From Umezawaea tangerina (GTDB lineage: Bacteria; Actinomycetota; Actinomycetes; Mycobacteriales; Pseudonocardiaceae), in assembly GCF_003002815.1 (NCBI RefSeq), contig NZ_PVTF01000007.1, positions 248,001 through 312,000 on the forward strand: a stretch of 64,000 nt of DNA, read 5' to 3'. A model generated the notes under the pieces. The model was not told where the DNA came from. It saw nothing but the letters and a program-made list of their open reading frames with translations, and made no database searches. Of this stretch, positions 48,951 to 56,687 are shown piece after piece; position 1 is the stretch's first letter; the number at the start of each line of letters is the position of its first letter. A program made the translations under genes and the position numbers.

Positions 48951-49607
48951 GTGTTGCTCGGTGATGTCAGTCAGCAATCCTGTGATTGCCCCAACGTGTT
49001 TGGGTTGATATTCGAGCAATCAGGTATATCCATGGCCAACCTCGACCTGGACCTGAGAGTGCTGACCGCGAACAAGTACTTCTCGCAGCAGTTCGGCTGG
49101 AGCAGGCAGGACGTCGTGGGGCAGGACTTCCGCGACCTGCTGCACCCCGGGATGCTGTCGCGGATCGAACCCCAGTTCACCTCGCTCGCCCTCGGCGAGC
49201 GGCCGCGGTTCGTCGAGCAGATGGTCGCGGTGAGAGCCAGACAGCGGATGTTCGTCGGCGAGCTGACGGGCATCGCGGTCGCCGACGGCGTCGGCCTGGC
49301 GGGCTCGATCATGGTCCTGGTGAAGCCCGACAAGGCGGAGCAGGAGCCCAGATCGGCCGGGCAGAACAAGAAGCTGCTCAACCCGTTGCACGCGCGCATC
49401 CTCGAAGGCGTCGCGAAGGGCGACTCGACCGTGCAGCTTGCCGAGAAGCTGCTGCTGAGCAGCAGCGCGGTGGAGTACTACGTGGCGACGCTGATGAGGA
49501 AGCTCAAGGTGCCCAACCGGCCCGCGCTCGTGTCGAAGAGCTACTCCACCGGCATCCTCGGCATCGGCCAGTGGCCGCCCAAGGTGACGACCGAGTTCGT
49601 CAAGTGA
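48951..49607 (+). CDS. PAS-LuxR transcriptional regulator (PimM-type cluster activator)
   Basis: 218 aa from a GTG that follows GGAGGAATTT; the frame is open further upstream, but no better ribosome site was seen. Residues about 15-115 look like a PAS sensor domain (NKYFSQQFGWSRQDVVGQDFRDLLHP), and about 145-205 are a LuxR-type helix-turn-helix (LHARILEGVAKGDSTVQLAEKL, then SSAVEYYVATLMRKLKV). This small PAS-plus-LuxR layout is that of PimM, AmphRIV and NysRIV, which activate polyene macrolide genes by binding CTVGGGAWWTCCCBAG. Five similar motifs lie in this cluster's promoters, so it probably activates the sugar, PKS, thioesterase and P450 genes. The PAS ligand is not identifiable. Confidence 0.9.
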   Translation: MLLGDVSQQSCDCPNVFGLIFEQSGISMANLDLDLRVLTANKYFSQQFGWSRQDVVGQDFRDLLHPGMLSRIEPQFTSLALGERPRFVEQMVAVRARQRMFVGELTGIAVADGVGLAGSIMVLVKPDKAEQEPRSAGQNKKLLNPLHARILEGVAKGDSTVQLAEKLLLSSSAVEYYVATLMRKLKVPNRPALVSKSYSTGILGIGQWPPKVTTEFVK

Positions 49608-49703
49608 CCCGGAGGGCTTCGCCCGCCCGACCCCTCCGGCGGACCGCGAACGCGGAAGGCGGCGAGCGGTCCCGCGGCGGTGGAGCCCGTTGACCGAGCA
49701 GTG

Positions 49704-49737
49704 GGACGTCCGCGGACAGCGCTGTCCGCCGACGTCC
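49704..49737. terminator. Inverted repeat between convergent regulator and thioesterase genes
   Basis: GGACGTCCGCGGACAGC and GCTGTCCGCCGACGTCC are reverse complements except for one position, giving a stem of up to 17 bp with the innermost bases forming the loop. It lies 96 bases after the regulator stop and 5 bases before the thioesterase stop, so it could end both transcripts. Confidence 0.7.
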
Positions 49738-49742
49738 GCCGG

Positions 49743-50519
49743 TCAGGCCCCGCGTCCCACCGGGGCGAGCGCGGCCTCGGCCAGCTCGGCGGCGATCTCG
49801 CCGTTCACCTGGGAGTGCTGCTCGGTCAGGTAGAAGTGCCCGCCGGGGAACCGGCGGAGGCGGAACCGGCCGCTCGTGTGCTCCTGCCAGCGCTCGGCTT
49901 CGGCCACAGTGGACTTGGGGTCCCGCACGCCGATCAGCGCCGTGACCGGGCAGCGCACCACCCGGTCGTTGGGCCGGTAGAGCTCGATGGCGCGGTAGTC
50001 GTTGCGGATCGCGGGCAGGGCGAGCCGGACGATCTCCTCGTTTCCGAGGACGGCCGAGCCCGTGCCCTCCAGCTGGGACATGTCGGCCAGGATCCCCGCG
50101 TCATCGGTGCGGGTGGCCTCCTCGGGGCGCGAGGTCGACGGCGCTCGGCGGCCCGACACGACCAACGACCGCGGGCCCCGGCCGTCCGGCTCCAGCCGGT
50201 GCGCCACCTCGAAACCGAGCACCGCGCCCATGCTGTGGCCGAAGTAGACGGTCGGCTTCGGCGGCAGGGCGGCCAGCAGCTCGGCGATCCGGTCCGCGTA
50301 CTCCTCGACGGTCTCGACGAAGGGCTCGTGCCGCCGGTCCTGCCGTCCGGGGTACTGCAGGACCAGCACGTCCGTGCGCGGGGCGTGGCTCAGCGCTACG
50401 GGGCGGTAGAAGCTGGCCGACCCGCCCGCGTGCGGGAAGCAGACGAGCCGGATGGCCGCGTTCTCGGACGGGAGGTAGCGGCGCAGCCACCTGTCCTCGG
50501 CGGTGTCGTTGTCTGCCAC
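49743..50519 (-). CDS. Type II (editing) thioesterase
   Basis: 258 aa alpha/beta hydrolase. FPHAGGSASFY near residue 28 is the oxyanion-hole region, GHSMG carries nucleophile Ser96, GVRDPKS contains the likely Asp, and PGGHFYL the His. This is the pattern of discrete TEs that clear stalled or mis-primed acyl groups from PKS carrier proteins, as distinct from the product-releasing TE fused to the last module. The GTG start at 50519 has a GGAGGA site, and no good ATG lies between. It is transcribed away from the dehydratase gene, from a region with two operator-like motifs, so it is probably co-regulated with the cluster. Confidence 0.92.
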   Translation of the reverse strand: MADNDTAEDRWLRRYLPSENAAIRLVCFPHAGGSASFYRPVALSHAPRTDVLVLQYPGRQDRRHEPFVETVEEYADRIAELLAALPPKPTVYFGHSMGAVLGFEVAHRLEPDGRGPRSLVVSGRRAPSTSRPEEATRTDDAGILADMSQLEGTGSAVLGNEEIVRLALPAIRNDYRAIELYRPNDRVVRCPVTALIGVRDPKSTVAEAERWQEHTSGRFRLRRFPGGHFYLTEQHSQVNGEIAAELAEAALAPVGRGA

Positions 50520-50730
50520 TGCGTCCTCCGGAGGCGGGTATCGATCGTCGTTCGGTGCACGGGATGTCGCGGGCGCCGGTCCTGGCGCGGTGCGACTTCC
50601 CTGCGGGACAAGGCTTCCGCGCCCTCGGGGAAGCGTCGAGGGCTTGGTGCCGGGTCCGCTCACTGCGAGTAGATCCCATCCGGGGCTCGGTAATGGCTAG
50701 TCCTGCGCGTCCGGTCGGGTCCGGGGGACT

Positions 50731-50746
50731 GTAGGGAAAACCCGGA
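50731..50746 (+). promoter_or_regulatory. Candidate PAS-LuxR operator, GDP-mannose dehydratase side
   Basis: GTAGGGAAAACCCGGA agrees with CTVGGGAWWTCCCBAG at 12 of 16 positions and keeps both halves of the palindrome (GGGA and CCC). It is the best match seen in the window and faces the dehydratase gene 161-176 bases downstream. Confidence 0.65.
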
Positions 50747-50761
50747 CCGCGCCGACGAGTC

Positions 50762-50777
50762 CTGCTTAATCCCTAGC
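50762..50777 (-). promoter_or_regulatory. Candidate PAS-LuxR operator, thioesterase side
   Basis: Read on the minus strand the site is CTAGGGATTAAGCAGG. The first nine bases match the PimM consensus exactly and the second half is poor. It faces the thioesterase gene. Confidence 0.55.
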
Positions 50778-50906
50778 AACCCGTTGATGTCGTTGACAGT
50801 GCGCCGCGATCACTGCGAGTCTCGGCCCTCGTGGCCCGGTCGGGCGTGGTTCGGTGGGTTCTTCCGCCCGCCGTAGACGTAACTCTTTCTTCGTGTGGAG
50901 GAACAG

Positions 50907-51932
50907 ATGTCGAGGCGTGCGCTGATCACCGGGATCACCGGTCAGGATGGCTCCTACTTGGCCGAGCACCTGCTGGCGCAGGGGTACCAGGTGTGGGGGC
51001 TGATCCGCGGGCAGGCGAACCCGCACAAGATGCGGATCAGCCAGCTCGTGTCCGAGGTGAACCTGGTGAACGGCGACCTGATGGACCAGGGGAGCCTGGT
51101 CGCCGCGGTGGACCTGGTGCAGCCCGACGAGGTGTACAACCTCGGGGCGATCTCGTTCGTACCGCTGTCCTGGCAGCAGGCCGAGCTGGTCTCGGAGATC
51201 AACGGCATGGGCACGCTGCGCATGCTGGAGGCGATCCGGATGGTCAGCGGTCTCAACGGGTCCGGGACGGGAGGTGGTCGGATCCGGTTCTACCAGGCCT
51301 CGTCGTCGGAGATGTTCGGCAAGGTCGCCGAGGCGCCCCAGCGCGAGACGACGGCGTTCCACCCGCGCAGCCCGTACGGCGTCGCCAAGGCCTACGGGCA
51401 CTTCATCACCCGCAACTACCGCGAGTCGTTCGGCATGTACGGCGTCTCGGGGATCCTGTTCAACCACGAGTCCCCGCGCCGCGGCGCGGAGTTCGTGACC
51501 AGGAAGATCTCGCTCGCCGTCGCCCGGATCAAGCTGGGGATGCAGGACAAGCTCGCGCTGGGCAACCTGGACGCCGTGCGCGACTGGGGTTTCGCGGGCG
51601 ACTACGTGCGGGCGATGCACCTCATGCTCCAGCAGGACGAGCCGGACGACTACGTGATCGGCACCGGTACGATGCACTCCGTTCGCGACGCCGTCCGGAT
51701 CGCCTTCGAGAGCGTGGACCTCGACTGGCAGGACTACGTCCACATCGACCCGTCCCTCGTCCGCCCGGCCGAGGTCGAGACGCTGTGCGCCGACTCCAGC
51801 CAGGCACGTGCCGCGCTGGGCTGGCAGCCGACGGTCGGGTTCGAGGAGCTGATGGTGATGATGGTCGAGGCGGACCTCCGCTCGGCCTCCCAGCAGCGCG
51901 ACTACGGCGACCTGCTCACCACGAGCTGGTAG
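50907..51932 (+). CDS. gmd: GDP-mannose 4,6-dehydratase
   Basis: 341 aa, the usual length for the family. The short-chain dehydrogenase NAD(P) motif GITGQDG is at residues 9-15. The catalytic region contains SSSEMFG and YGVAKAY with Tyr157 and its Lys four residues on; FNHESPRRG and [13 protein letters not shown] are family blocks. It converts GDP-D-mannose to GDP-4-keto-6-deoxy-D-mannose, the precursor of both GDP-perosamine and GDP-mycosamine, and so supplies the aminotransferase and glycosyltransferase at 14503-17012. In polyene clusters the equivalent gene is NysDIII/PimJ. The ATG at 50907 has GGAGG six bases before it. The MFS gene follows after 16 bases, suggesting one transcript. Confidence 0.95.
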   Translation: MSRRALITGITGQDGSYLAEHLLAQGYQVWGLIRGQANPHKMRISQLVSEVNLVNGDLMDQGSLVAAVDLVQPDEVYNLGAISFVPLSWQQAELVSEINGMGTLRMLEAIRMVSGLNGSGTGGGRIRFYQASSSEMFGKVAEAPQRETTAFHPRSPYGVAKAYGHFITRNYRESFGMYGVSGILFNHESPRRGAEFVTRKISLAVARIKLGMQDKLALGNLDAVRDWGFAGDYVRAMHLMLQQDEPDDYVIGTGTMHSVRDAVRIAFESVDLDWQDYVHIDPSLVRPAEVETLCADSSQARAALGWQPTVGFEELMVMMVEADLRSASQQRDYGDLLTTSW

Positions 51933-51948
51933 GAGAGGGCATGGCGGC

Positions 51949-53217
51949 ATGACGCCACCTGTTTCCCTTGTCGACGGGGCGGACACCGCCCCCGTGTCCA
52001 GGCCGAGGATCGGCGGGCCGCTGCGCCCGCTGATCTGGACCTTGGGGCTCAACGGTTTCGCCCAGGCTCTGGTGCTGGGCGCGTCCTCGGTCCTGCTCGG
52101 ACTGGAAGCGATGAGGTTCGGCGAAGCGGGCAAGGTCGACGCACTGGCGCTGCTGACCACCTCGGGCGCCGTCGTGTCCATGGTGGTCCAGCCGTTCGCG
52201 GGCGCGCTGTCCGACCGGACGAGGAGCCGGTTCGGGCGGCGCGTCCCGTGGATCCTCGGCGGCTCCGTCCTGTCGGGCCTGTGCCTGCTCGGCGTGGGCG
52301 GCGCCACGGGCCTCGGGCAGCTCGTGGTCCTGTGGACGCTGTTCCACCTGGCGTTCAACTTCGTGCCGGGGCTGCTGCACGCGATGATCCCCGACCGCGT
52401 GCCGCAGCCGCTGCTGGGCACGTTCGCCGCGGTCTACGGCGCGGCGTCGTTGGCGGGCGGCATCCTCGGCGCGGTCTTCGCCGCCCTCCTCGCCGACGAC
52501 GTCTTCCTGGCGTGGACCTCGCTGGCCGGGGTCCTGGTGCTGGCGGCGGTGCTCCTCGCGGTCCTCGACCGCGACGACTCCACCCTCGGCGACCGGCCGG
52601 AACCGTTGACCTGGAAGCACTTCCGGTCGGCGTACTGGGTCAGCCCGACCCGGTACCCGGACTTCGCCTGGGCCTTCGCGGGCCGGTTCCTGATGAACCT
52701 GGGCTACGCGATGACGACGACCTACATGCTCTACATCCTCCAGGACTACGTCGGCCTCGGCGAGAGCGCGGTCGGCGTGGTCCCCCTCGTGGGCCTGGCG
52801 ACGCTGCTCGGGATGACGCTGACGACGGTGCTCAGCGGCCCGTTGTCGGACCGGGTGGGCCGGAGGAGGGTCTTCGTCGCGGCGGCGGGAGCGATCGTCG
52901 CCGCCGCGACGGTGGTCCCCCTGCTGTCGCCGACGCTGCCCGCGATCATCGTGTTCGTGTTCTGCTCGGGCCTGGGCTTCGGCATCTACCAGGCCGTCGA
53001 CCTCGCCGTCGTCACCGAGGCCCTGCCGTCGCGGGCGGAGTCCGGGGCGGGGATGGGACTGCTGAACCTGGCCGTGGCCGTGCCCGCGACGATCGCCCCG
53101 CTGGCGGGCAGCGCGGTCGTGCACGCCTTCGGCACCTACGCGCCGATCTTCCTGCTCACGCTCGTCCTTTCCGCCCTGTCGTCGCTCTCGGTGGCGCGAA
53201 TCAAGGGCGTCCGATGA
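51949..53217 (+). CDS. Major facilitator superfamily transporter
   Basis: 422 aa with about twelve hydrophobic segments in two halves. The loop 2-3 signature is GALSDRTRSRFGRR, repeated in weaker form as GPLSDRVGRRR in the second half. The SDRTRSRFGRR form resembles sugar/cation symporter-like MFS proteins. The start is the ATG at 51949: an ATG at 51941 runs into a stop after three codons. It lies in a rightward run after the GDP-mannose dehydratase and before the small peptide and second P450. Export of the finished macrolide is the most likely role from context. Uptake of a sugar cannot be excluded. Confidence 0.85.
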   Translation: MTPPVSLVDGADTAPVSRPRIGGPLRPLIWTLGLNGFAQALVLGASSVLLGLEAMRFGEAGKVDALALLTTSGAVVSMVVQPFAGALSDRTRSRFGRRVPWILGGSVLSGLCLLGVGGATGLGQLVVLWTLFHLAFNFVPGLLHAMIPDRVPQPLLGTFAAVYGAASLAGGILGAVFAALLADDVFLAWTSLAGVLVLAAVLLAVLDRDDSTLGDRPEPLTWKHFRSAYWVSPTRYPDFAWAFAGRFLMNLGYAMTTTYMLYILQDYVGLGESAVGVVPLVGLATLLGMTLTTVLSGPLSDRVGRRRVFVAAAGAIVAAATVVPLLSPTLPAIIVFVFCSGLGFGIYQAVDLAVVTEALPSRAESGAGMGLLNLAVAVPATIAPLAGSAVVHAFGTYAPIFLLTLVLSALSSLSVARIKGVR

Positions 53218-53261
53218 GGTGACCGGCGACCGCCGTGCCGCCCGACCATGAGGAGACGACG

Positions 53262-53378
53262 ATGTCTGCTGTGGACACGACCCCGGACCTGCTGGAGCAC
53301 GGGACGGCACCGGTGGCGCCGGTGGCCGTCGAGGATGAGCACGACGACGAGGAGCACATCGTCCGCGGACTCGACTGA
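53262..53378 (+). CDS. Small acidic peptide (38 aa), unknown
   Basis: ATG at 53262 with an AGGAGA site eight bases upstream, stop TGA at 53376. The first half (MSAVDTTPDLLEHG) resembles a short amphipathic leader. The middle is Ala/Pro/Val-rich. The end is strongly acidic (EDEHDDEEHIVRGLD), with no Cys, Trp, Tyr or Phe. It sits 44 bases after the MFS stop and 110 bases before the second P450. I do not recognise the family. It may be a genuine small protein, a peptide that binds a partner, or a spurious ORF; only the ribosome site and position argue for it. Confidence 0.5.
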   Translation: MSAVDTTPDLLEHGTAPVAPVAVEDEHDDEEHIVRGLD

Positions 53379-53420
53379 CCCGCCCGGCGGGTGGTCCGCG
53401 AGCCGCCGAAGCCGGTGAGA

Positions 53421-53436
53421 CTAGGGATTTCTCGGC
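53421..53436 (+). promoter_or_regulatory. Candidate PAS-LuxR operator, second P450 promoter
   Basis: CTAGGGATTTCTCGGC matches CTVGGGAWWTCCCBAG over the first ten positions and 13 of 16 overall. It ends 52 bases before the P450 start, placing it near the expected -35 region. It implies that the P450 has its own regulated promoter despite following the MFS and peptide genes. Confidence 0.65.
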
Positions 53437-53488
53437 CCGATCCGCTGGATGATCCTGGCGTAGTCCAGGCACAGCTTCGGAGGTATCG

Positions 53489-54670
53489 ATGACCACGACC
53501 AGGGAACTCCCTTTCCTTGGCTCCCAGCGGCCGCTCGTGGGCCGGCTGAACGAGATGATTCGTGACGCCCGAGCCATCGGCCCGGTCGTCAAGGTGCGGA
53601 CGTTGGCCGGGGACGAGGCATGGCTCGTGACCCGTTACGCGGAGCTGAAGCAGCTGCTGGTCGACGACCGGCTCGGCGCGTCGCACAAGGACCCGGCCCA
53701 CCGGGCTCGCTACCTGGACAACCCGCTGTTCGACATGGGGATCCTGAGCGACGACCCCGCCGTCGCCGCCGAGATCCACGGCCGGATGCGCTCGGCGCTC
53801 ACGCCGCACTTCTCCGCCAAGCGCATGATGGCGCTGCGGCCGAGGATCGCCGAGACGACGAACAGGCTCCTGGACGGGATCATCGCCAAGGGCTCGTCCG
53901 CCGAGCTGCACGGCGAGCTCTCGCTGCCGGTGTCCTTCCTCGTGCTCTGCGACCTGCTGGGCCTGCCGGACCCGGACAAGTTCATGATGATGCTGTCCAC
54001 CGCGGGTGACGTGGTCGACTCGGAGAAGGCCGAGGGCGGCAGGCTCGTGTTGTTCGACCACCTGCTGGAGCTGGTGGGGTACAAGCACGCCAACCCCGGC
54101 GACGACCTGATCTCGGCGTTGTGCGCGGCGGGCATCGACGACGACTTCATCACCAAGCTGATCGCCATCACCAGCTTCTCCTACCTGGTCACGCCGAAGA
54201 ACCTGAGCGCGGGCATCGCGCTGTTCGCCGAGCACCCCGACCAGCGCGCCCTGGTCGTCAAGGATCCGTCGCTGCTGCCGGGCGCCGTCGAGGAGGTGGT
54301 CCGGATGAGCAAGACCAGCGAGTCCTGCCAGCCCCGCTACGCGCACGCCGACATCGACATCGCCGGTGTCACGATCAAGGCGGGCGAGCTCGTCCTGTGC
54401 GACCACTACGCCGCGGGCTTCGACGACCGGGTGTTCGACGCCCCGGAGCGCTTCGACGTCACCCGCTCGCCCAACCCGCACATCGCCTTCAGCTACGGCT
54501 CCTGGTACTGCATCGGCGCGCCCCTGGCGCGGATGGAGATGCAGGAGGTCTACGCGGCCCTCTTCACCCGCCTCCCGGACTACCGCCTCGCCGTGCCGAT
54601 CGACCGGATCCCCATGATCAACGACCTCCAGCTGGGCGGGGGTATCGCCGCCGTTCCCGTGGAGTGGTGA
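53489..54670 (+). CDS. Cytochrome P450 with atypical I-helix
   Basis: 393 aa, usual length, ATG with GGAGG five bases upstream. The heme loop is FSYGSWYCIG (Cys341), with Trp-Tyr instead of the common His-x before Cys. ExxR is present as EEVVR. Aligning from the conserved AEHPDQ, the I-helix position that normally reads AG-x-E/D-T-T reads F230-S-Y-L-V-T235, so the acid-alcohol pair used for oxygen activation is missing. The enzyme may use substrate-assisted proton delivery, as described for some macrolide P450s, or catalyse an unusual reaction. A candidate cluster operator lies just upstream, so it is probably the second macrolide oxidase. No dedicated redox partner is adjacent; the ferredoxin at 13065 could serve it. 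Confidence 0.9.
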   Translation: MTTTRELPFLGSQRPLVGRLNEMIRDARAIGPVVKVRTLAGDEAWLVTRYAELKQLLVDDRLGASHKDPAHRARYLDNPLFDMGILSDDPAVAAEIHGRMRSALTPHFSAKRMMALRPRIAETTNRLLDGIIAKGSSAELHGELSLPVSFLVLCDLLGLPDPDKFMMMLSTAGDVVDSEKAEGGRLVLFDHLLELVGYKHANPGDDLISALCAAGIDDDFITKLIAITSFSYLVTPKNLSAGIALFAEHPDQRALVVKDPSLLPGAVEEVVRMSKTSESCQPRYAHADIDIAGVTIKAGELVLCDHYAAGFDDRVFDAPERFDVTRSPNPHIAFSYGSWYCIGAPLARMEMQEVYAALFTRLPDYRLAVPIDRIPMINDLQLGGGIAAVPVEW

Positions 54671-54690
54671 GACCGACCGCCTGCCGTCCC

Positions 54691-54740
54691 GACGCGTGCC
54701 CCACCGTTTCAGCCATGGCCGAAATGGTGGGGCACGCGTC
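54691..54740 (+). terminator. Strong hairpin terminator after the second P450
   Basis: Arms 54691-54710 and 54721-54740 form a 20-bp stem with one G-T pair and a 10-base loop. It lies 20 bases after the P450 stop and is the natural right-hand limit of the macrolide cluster's rightward transcription. Confidence 0.88.
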
Positions 54741-54965
54741 GTTGTCGTGACCCCTACCGGATGACACCATCGAATTCGGTGGATCCGGAACGCCATTGGG
54801 CCAGGCCGGTCGACAAGAGCCGCGGAATTCCCGTGGTGGAGCGGAACGTCAACGCGGTGCACACGATCGTGCCCGCAAGGGGTTGCGCTCATCGGTCGGT
54901 CGGGCGGCGAAAGGAATTCCCCCACTCGGAAACGCGCACAACCGGACATCCGGAGGATTCCTTCC

Positions 54966-55601
54966 ATGCAGGTCGCGATCGTTCTCTACCCCGGGTTCAC
55001 CTCGATGGACGTCATCGGTCCGTACGAGGTCCTCGGCAGGCTGCCCGACACCGAGGTCGTCTTCGTCGCCGAGCACCCCGGTCTCGTCCTCAACGACCTG
55101 GGGAGCCTGACGATCGAGGTCGTGGCGAGCCTCGACGACGTGCCGAGTCCGGACGTGGTGGTGGTCGGCGGAGGCCCTGGTCAGCTGGACCAGATGGCCG
55201 ACGGACCGCTGCACCGGTGGTTGCGGAAGGTCGACCGGACCTCGAAGTGGACGACCTCCGCCTGCACGGGGTCGCTGGTCCTGGCCGCGGCCGGGCTCCT
55301 GGAGGGGCGTCGGGCGACGACCCACTGGGGCGGGCTCGAGCACCTGGCCGACTTCGGTGCGACTCCGGTGAGCGAGCGGGTCGTCATCGACGGCCACTAC
55401 GCGACCGCGGCGGGCGTGTCGGCGGGTATCGACATGGCGTTGACCGTGGCCGGTCTGCTCGTCGGCGACGTGGCCGCGCAAACCGTCCAGCTCATCATCG
55501 AATACGCGCCGGAACCGCCCTACAACGCGGGCACCCTCGATTCCGCTCCGGCGGAAGTCGTCGAAAGCGCGATGGGGCTGCTTTCCGCGCGCGCGACCTG
55601 A
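54966..55601 (+). CDS. DJ-1/PfpI family protein (isonitrile hydratase-like)
   Basis: 211 aa. The nucleophile elbow is TTSACTGSLVLAAAGLL (Cys100), followed by GRRATTHW, the block shared by isonitrile hydratase-like DJ-1 proteins and the N-terminal half of GlxA-type regulators. There is no helix-turn-helix, so it is a stand-alone enzyme or small-molecule-binding protein in the cytoplasm. A GGAGG site precedes the ATG. It follows the cluster terminator by about 225 bases in which I see no gene. The substrate is unknown; isonitrile hydration is a family possibility only. Confidence 0.85.
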   Translation: MQVAIVLYPGFTSMDVIGPYEVLGRLPDTEVVFVAEHPGLVLNDLGSLTIEVVASLDDVPSPDVVVVGGGPGQLDQMADGPLHRWLRKVDRTSKWTTSACTGSLVLAAAGLLEGRRATTHWGGLEHLADFGATPVSERVVIDGHYATAAGVSAGIDMALTVAGLLVGDVAAQTVQLIIEYAPEPPYNAGTLDSAPAEVVESAMGLLSARAT

Positions 55602-55697
55602 CATCACTTTTCCCGTCGACCACCGCACCGCGCGAAGGATGAACACCGGAAAAACCAACACGGCCCGTGCCGCGGTCCCGCTCGAGGAGGAGCTCCG

Positions 55698-56687
55698 ATG
55701 ACCACCACCACAACCGCGCGTCCGGGTCGTGTCCGAACATGGGCGGCCATCACCACGTCGGCGATCCTGGTCACCGGACTGGCGGGCTGCGCGGACCGGG
55801 CGGGCGGCGGCTCGTCGGCGGGGGGCCAGGGCGCCATGACGATTCAGTTCGTCAACCCGCTGCCCAGCTACCCGACGTGGCGGCAGATCGGGGAGTGCAT
55901 GGCGGACGAGGCGAAGCAGCGCGGCGCCGACCTCGCCCAGAGCGGGCCGACCGGCCAGGCGCTGGACGCGACCGCGATGATCCAGCAGGTGCGGCAGGCC
56001 ACCGCCAACAAGAAGGACGCGATCATCACGTTCCCGGCGGGCGAGGGCTTCGCGGAGGTCCTCAAGCAGGCCAAGGCGGCGGGGGTGGTGACCGGGACCA
56101 TCTACGGCCCCGGCGGCGAGGGCAGCGGCTCGGACTACAACATCGGCCCGGACTGGGCGTCGATCGGCGAGACGCTGGTCGGCGCGGTCGCCGCCCAGCC
56201 CGGCAAGCACGTGCTGGGGCTCGTCGCGGCGGCCGACACCGGGCTCGGCAAGTCGTGGCTGGACGGGGTCAAGGGCGCGGTGGCGAAGACCGACAACGTC
56301 ACGATCGCGGGCGAGGTGTACACCGGCGACGACGCCGCCAAGGCCCTCCCGCAGGTCAACGCGCTCCTGACCGCGCACCCCGACGTCACCACGATCGTCA
56401 CGCACATGGGCACCACCACGCCGGGCGCCGTCTCCGCCATCAAGTCCCGCGGTCTGCTGGGCAGGACGTTCCTGCTCGCGGGCGGCCACGACAACGGCGG
56501 CTCCGAGGCGATGGAGGAGGGCACGGCGAACCTGATGCTGATGCAGGACGTCTGCACGCTCGGCAAGCAGCTGGTCGACGGGGTCGTCGACGTCCACCAG
56601 GGCAAGAAGCCCGCCGAGGCGCCGGTCAGGATCCAGGTCGTCGGCAAGGACCAGGTGCAGGGGCTCCTGGACAAGGGGTGGGTCTGA
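55698..56687 (+). CDS. Sugar ABC transporter substrate-binding lipoprotein (RbsB-like)
   Basis: 329 aa. The N-terminal hydrophobic stretch ends in VTGLAGC, a lipobox, so the mature protein is anchored outside the membrane. The rest resembles the periplasmic-binding fold of ribose/xylose-type importers: repeated Rossmann-like blocks, a segment on lumped binding (GTIYGPGGEG) and late NGGSEAMEEGTANL. The ATG has a GAGGAGGAG site. The stop overlaps the ATPase start (TGATG), so the three genes of this importer are one operon. The sugar is not predictable. Confidence 0.9.
   Translation: MTTTTTARPGRVRTWAAITTSAILVTGLAGCADRAGGGSSAGGQGAMTIQFVNPLPSYPTWRQIGECMADEAKQRGADLAQSGPTGQALDATAMIQQVRQATANKKDAIITFPAGEGFAEVLKQAKAAGVVTGTIYGPGGEGSGSDYNIGPDWASIGETLVGAVAAQPGKHVLGLVAAADTGLGKSWLDGVKGAVAKTDNVTIAGEVYTGDDAAKALPQVNALLTAHPDVTTIVTHMGTTTPGAVSAIKSRGLLGRTFLLAGGHDNGGSEAMEEGTANLMLMQDVCTLGKQLVDGVVDVHQGKKPAEAPVRIQVVGKDQVQGLLDKGWV

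Larger units (their letters stand above)
50520..50906. promoter_or_regulatory. 387-base divergent promoter region, thioesterase / GDP-mannose dehydratase
   Basis: No gene is evident. The region holds two TAGGG-centred operator-like motifs in opposite orientation, 31 bases apart start to start. A GGAGG site precedes the dehydratase ATG and GGAGGA precedes the thioesterase GTG. Leaders of over 100 bases on both sides are implied if the operators overlap the promoters. Confidence 0.7.

Noticed and set aside
52248-53222. Second plus-strand frame within the MFS gene
   Set aside because: The other frame gives a clean twelve-segment membrane protein; this one is a charged shadow.
53262-54670. P450-crosslinked peptide (RiPP) system made of the small peptide and the second P450
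   Set aside because: The peptide has no Tyr, Trp or Phe to crosslink, no leader similarity to such systems, and the P450 has its own cluster-type operator. The peptide is kept only as an unknown.
1-54670. Assignment to a named compound such as a classical tetraene or heptaene polyene
   Set aside because: Three of five visible extension modules use methylmalonyl and one leaves an isolated hydroxyl, and the middle modules are not in the window, so no product name can be supported.
54121-54750. Plus-strand frame overlapping the 3' half of the second P450 and the terminator
   Set aside because: It conflicts with the heme-binding loop frame and has no recognisable motif.
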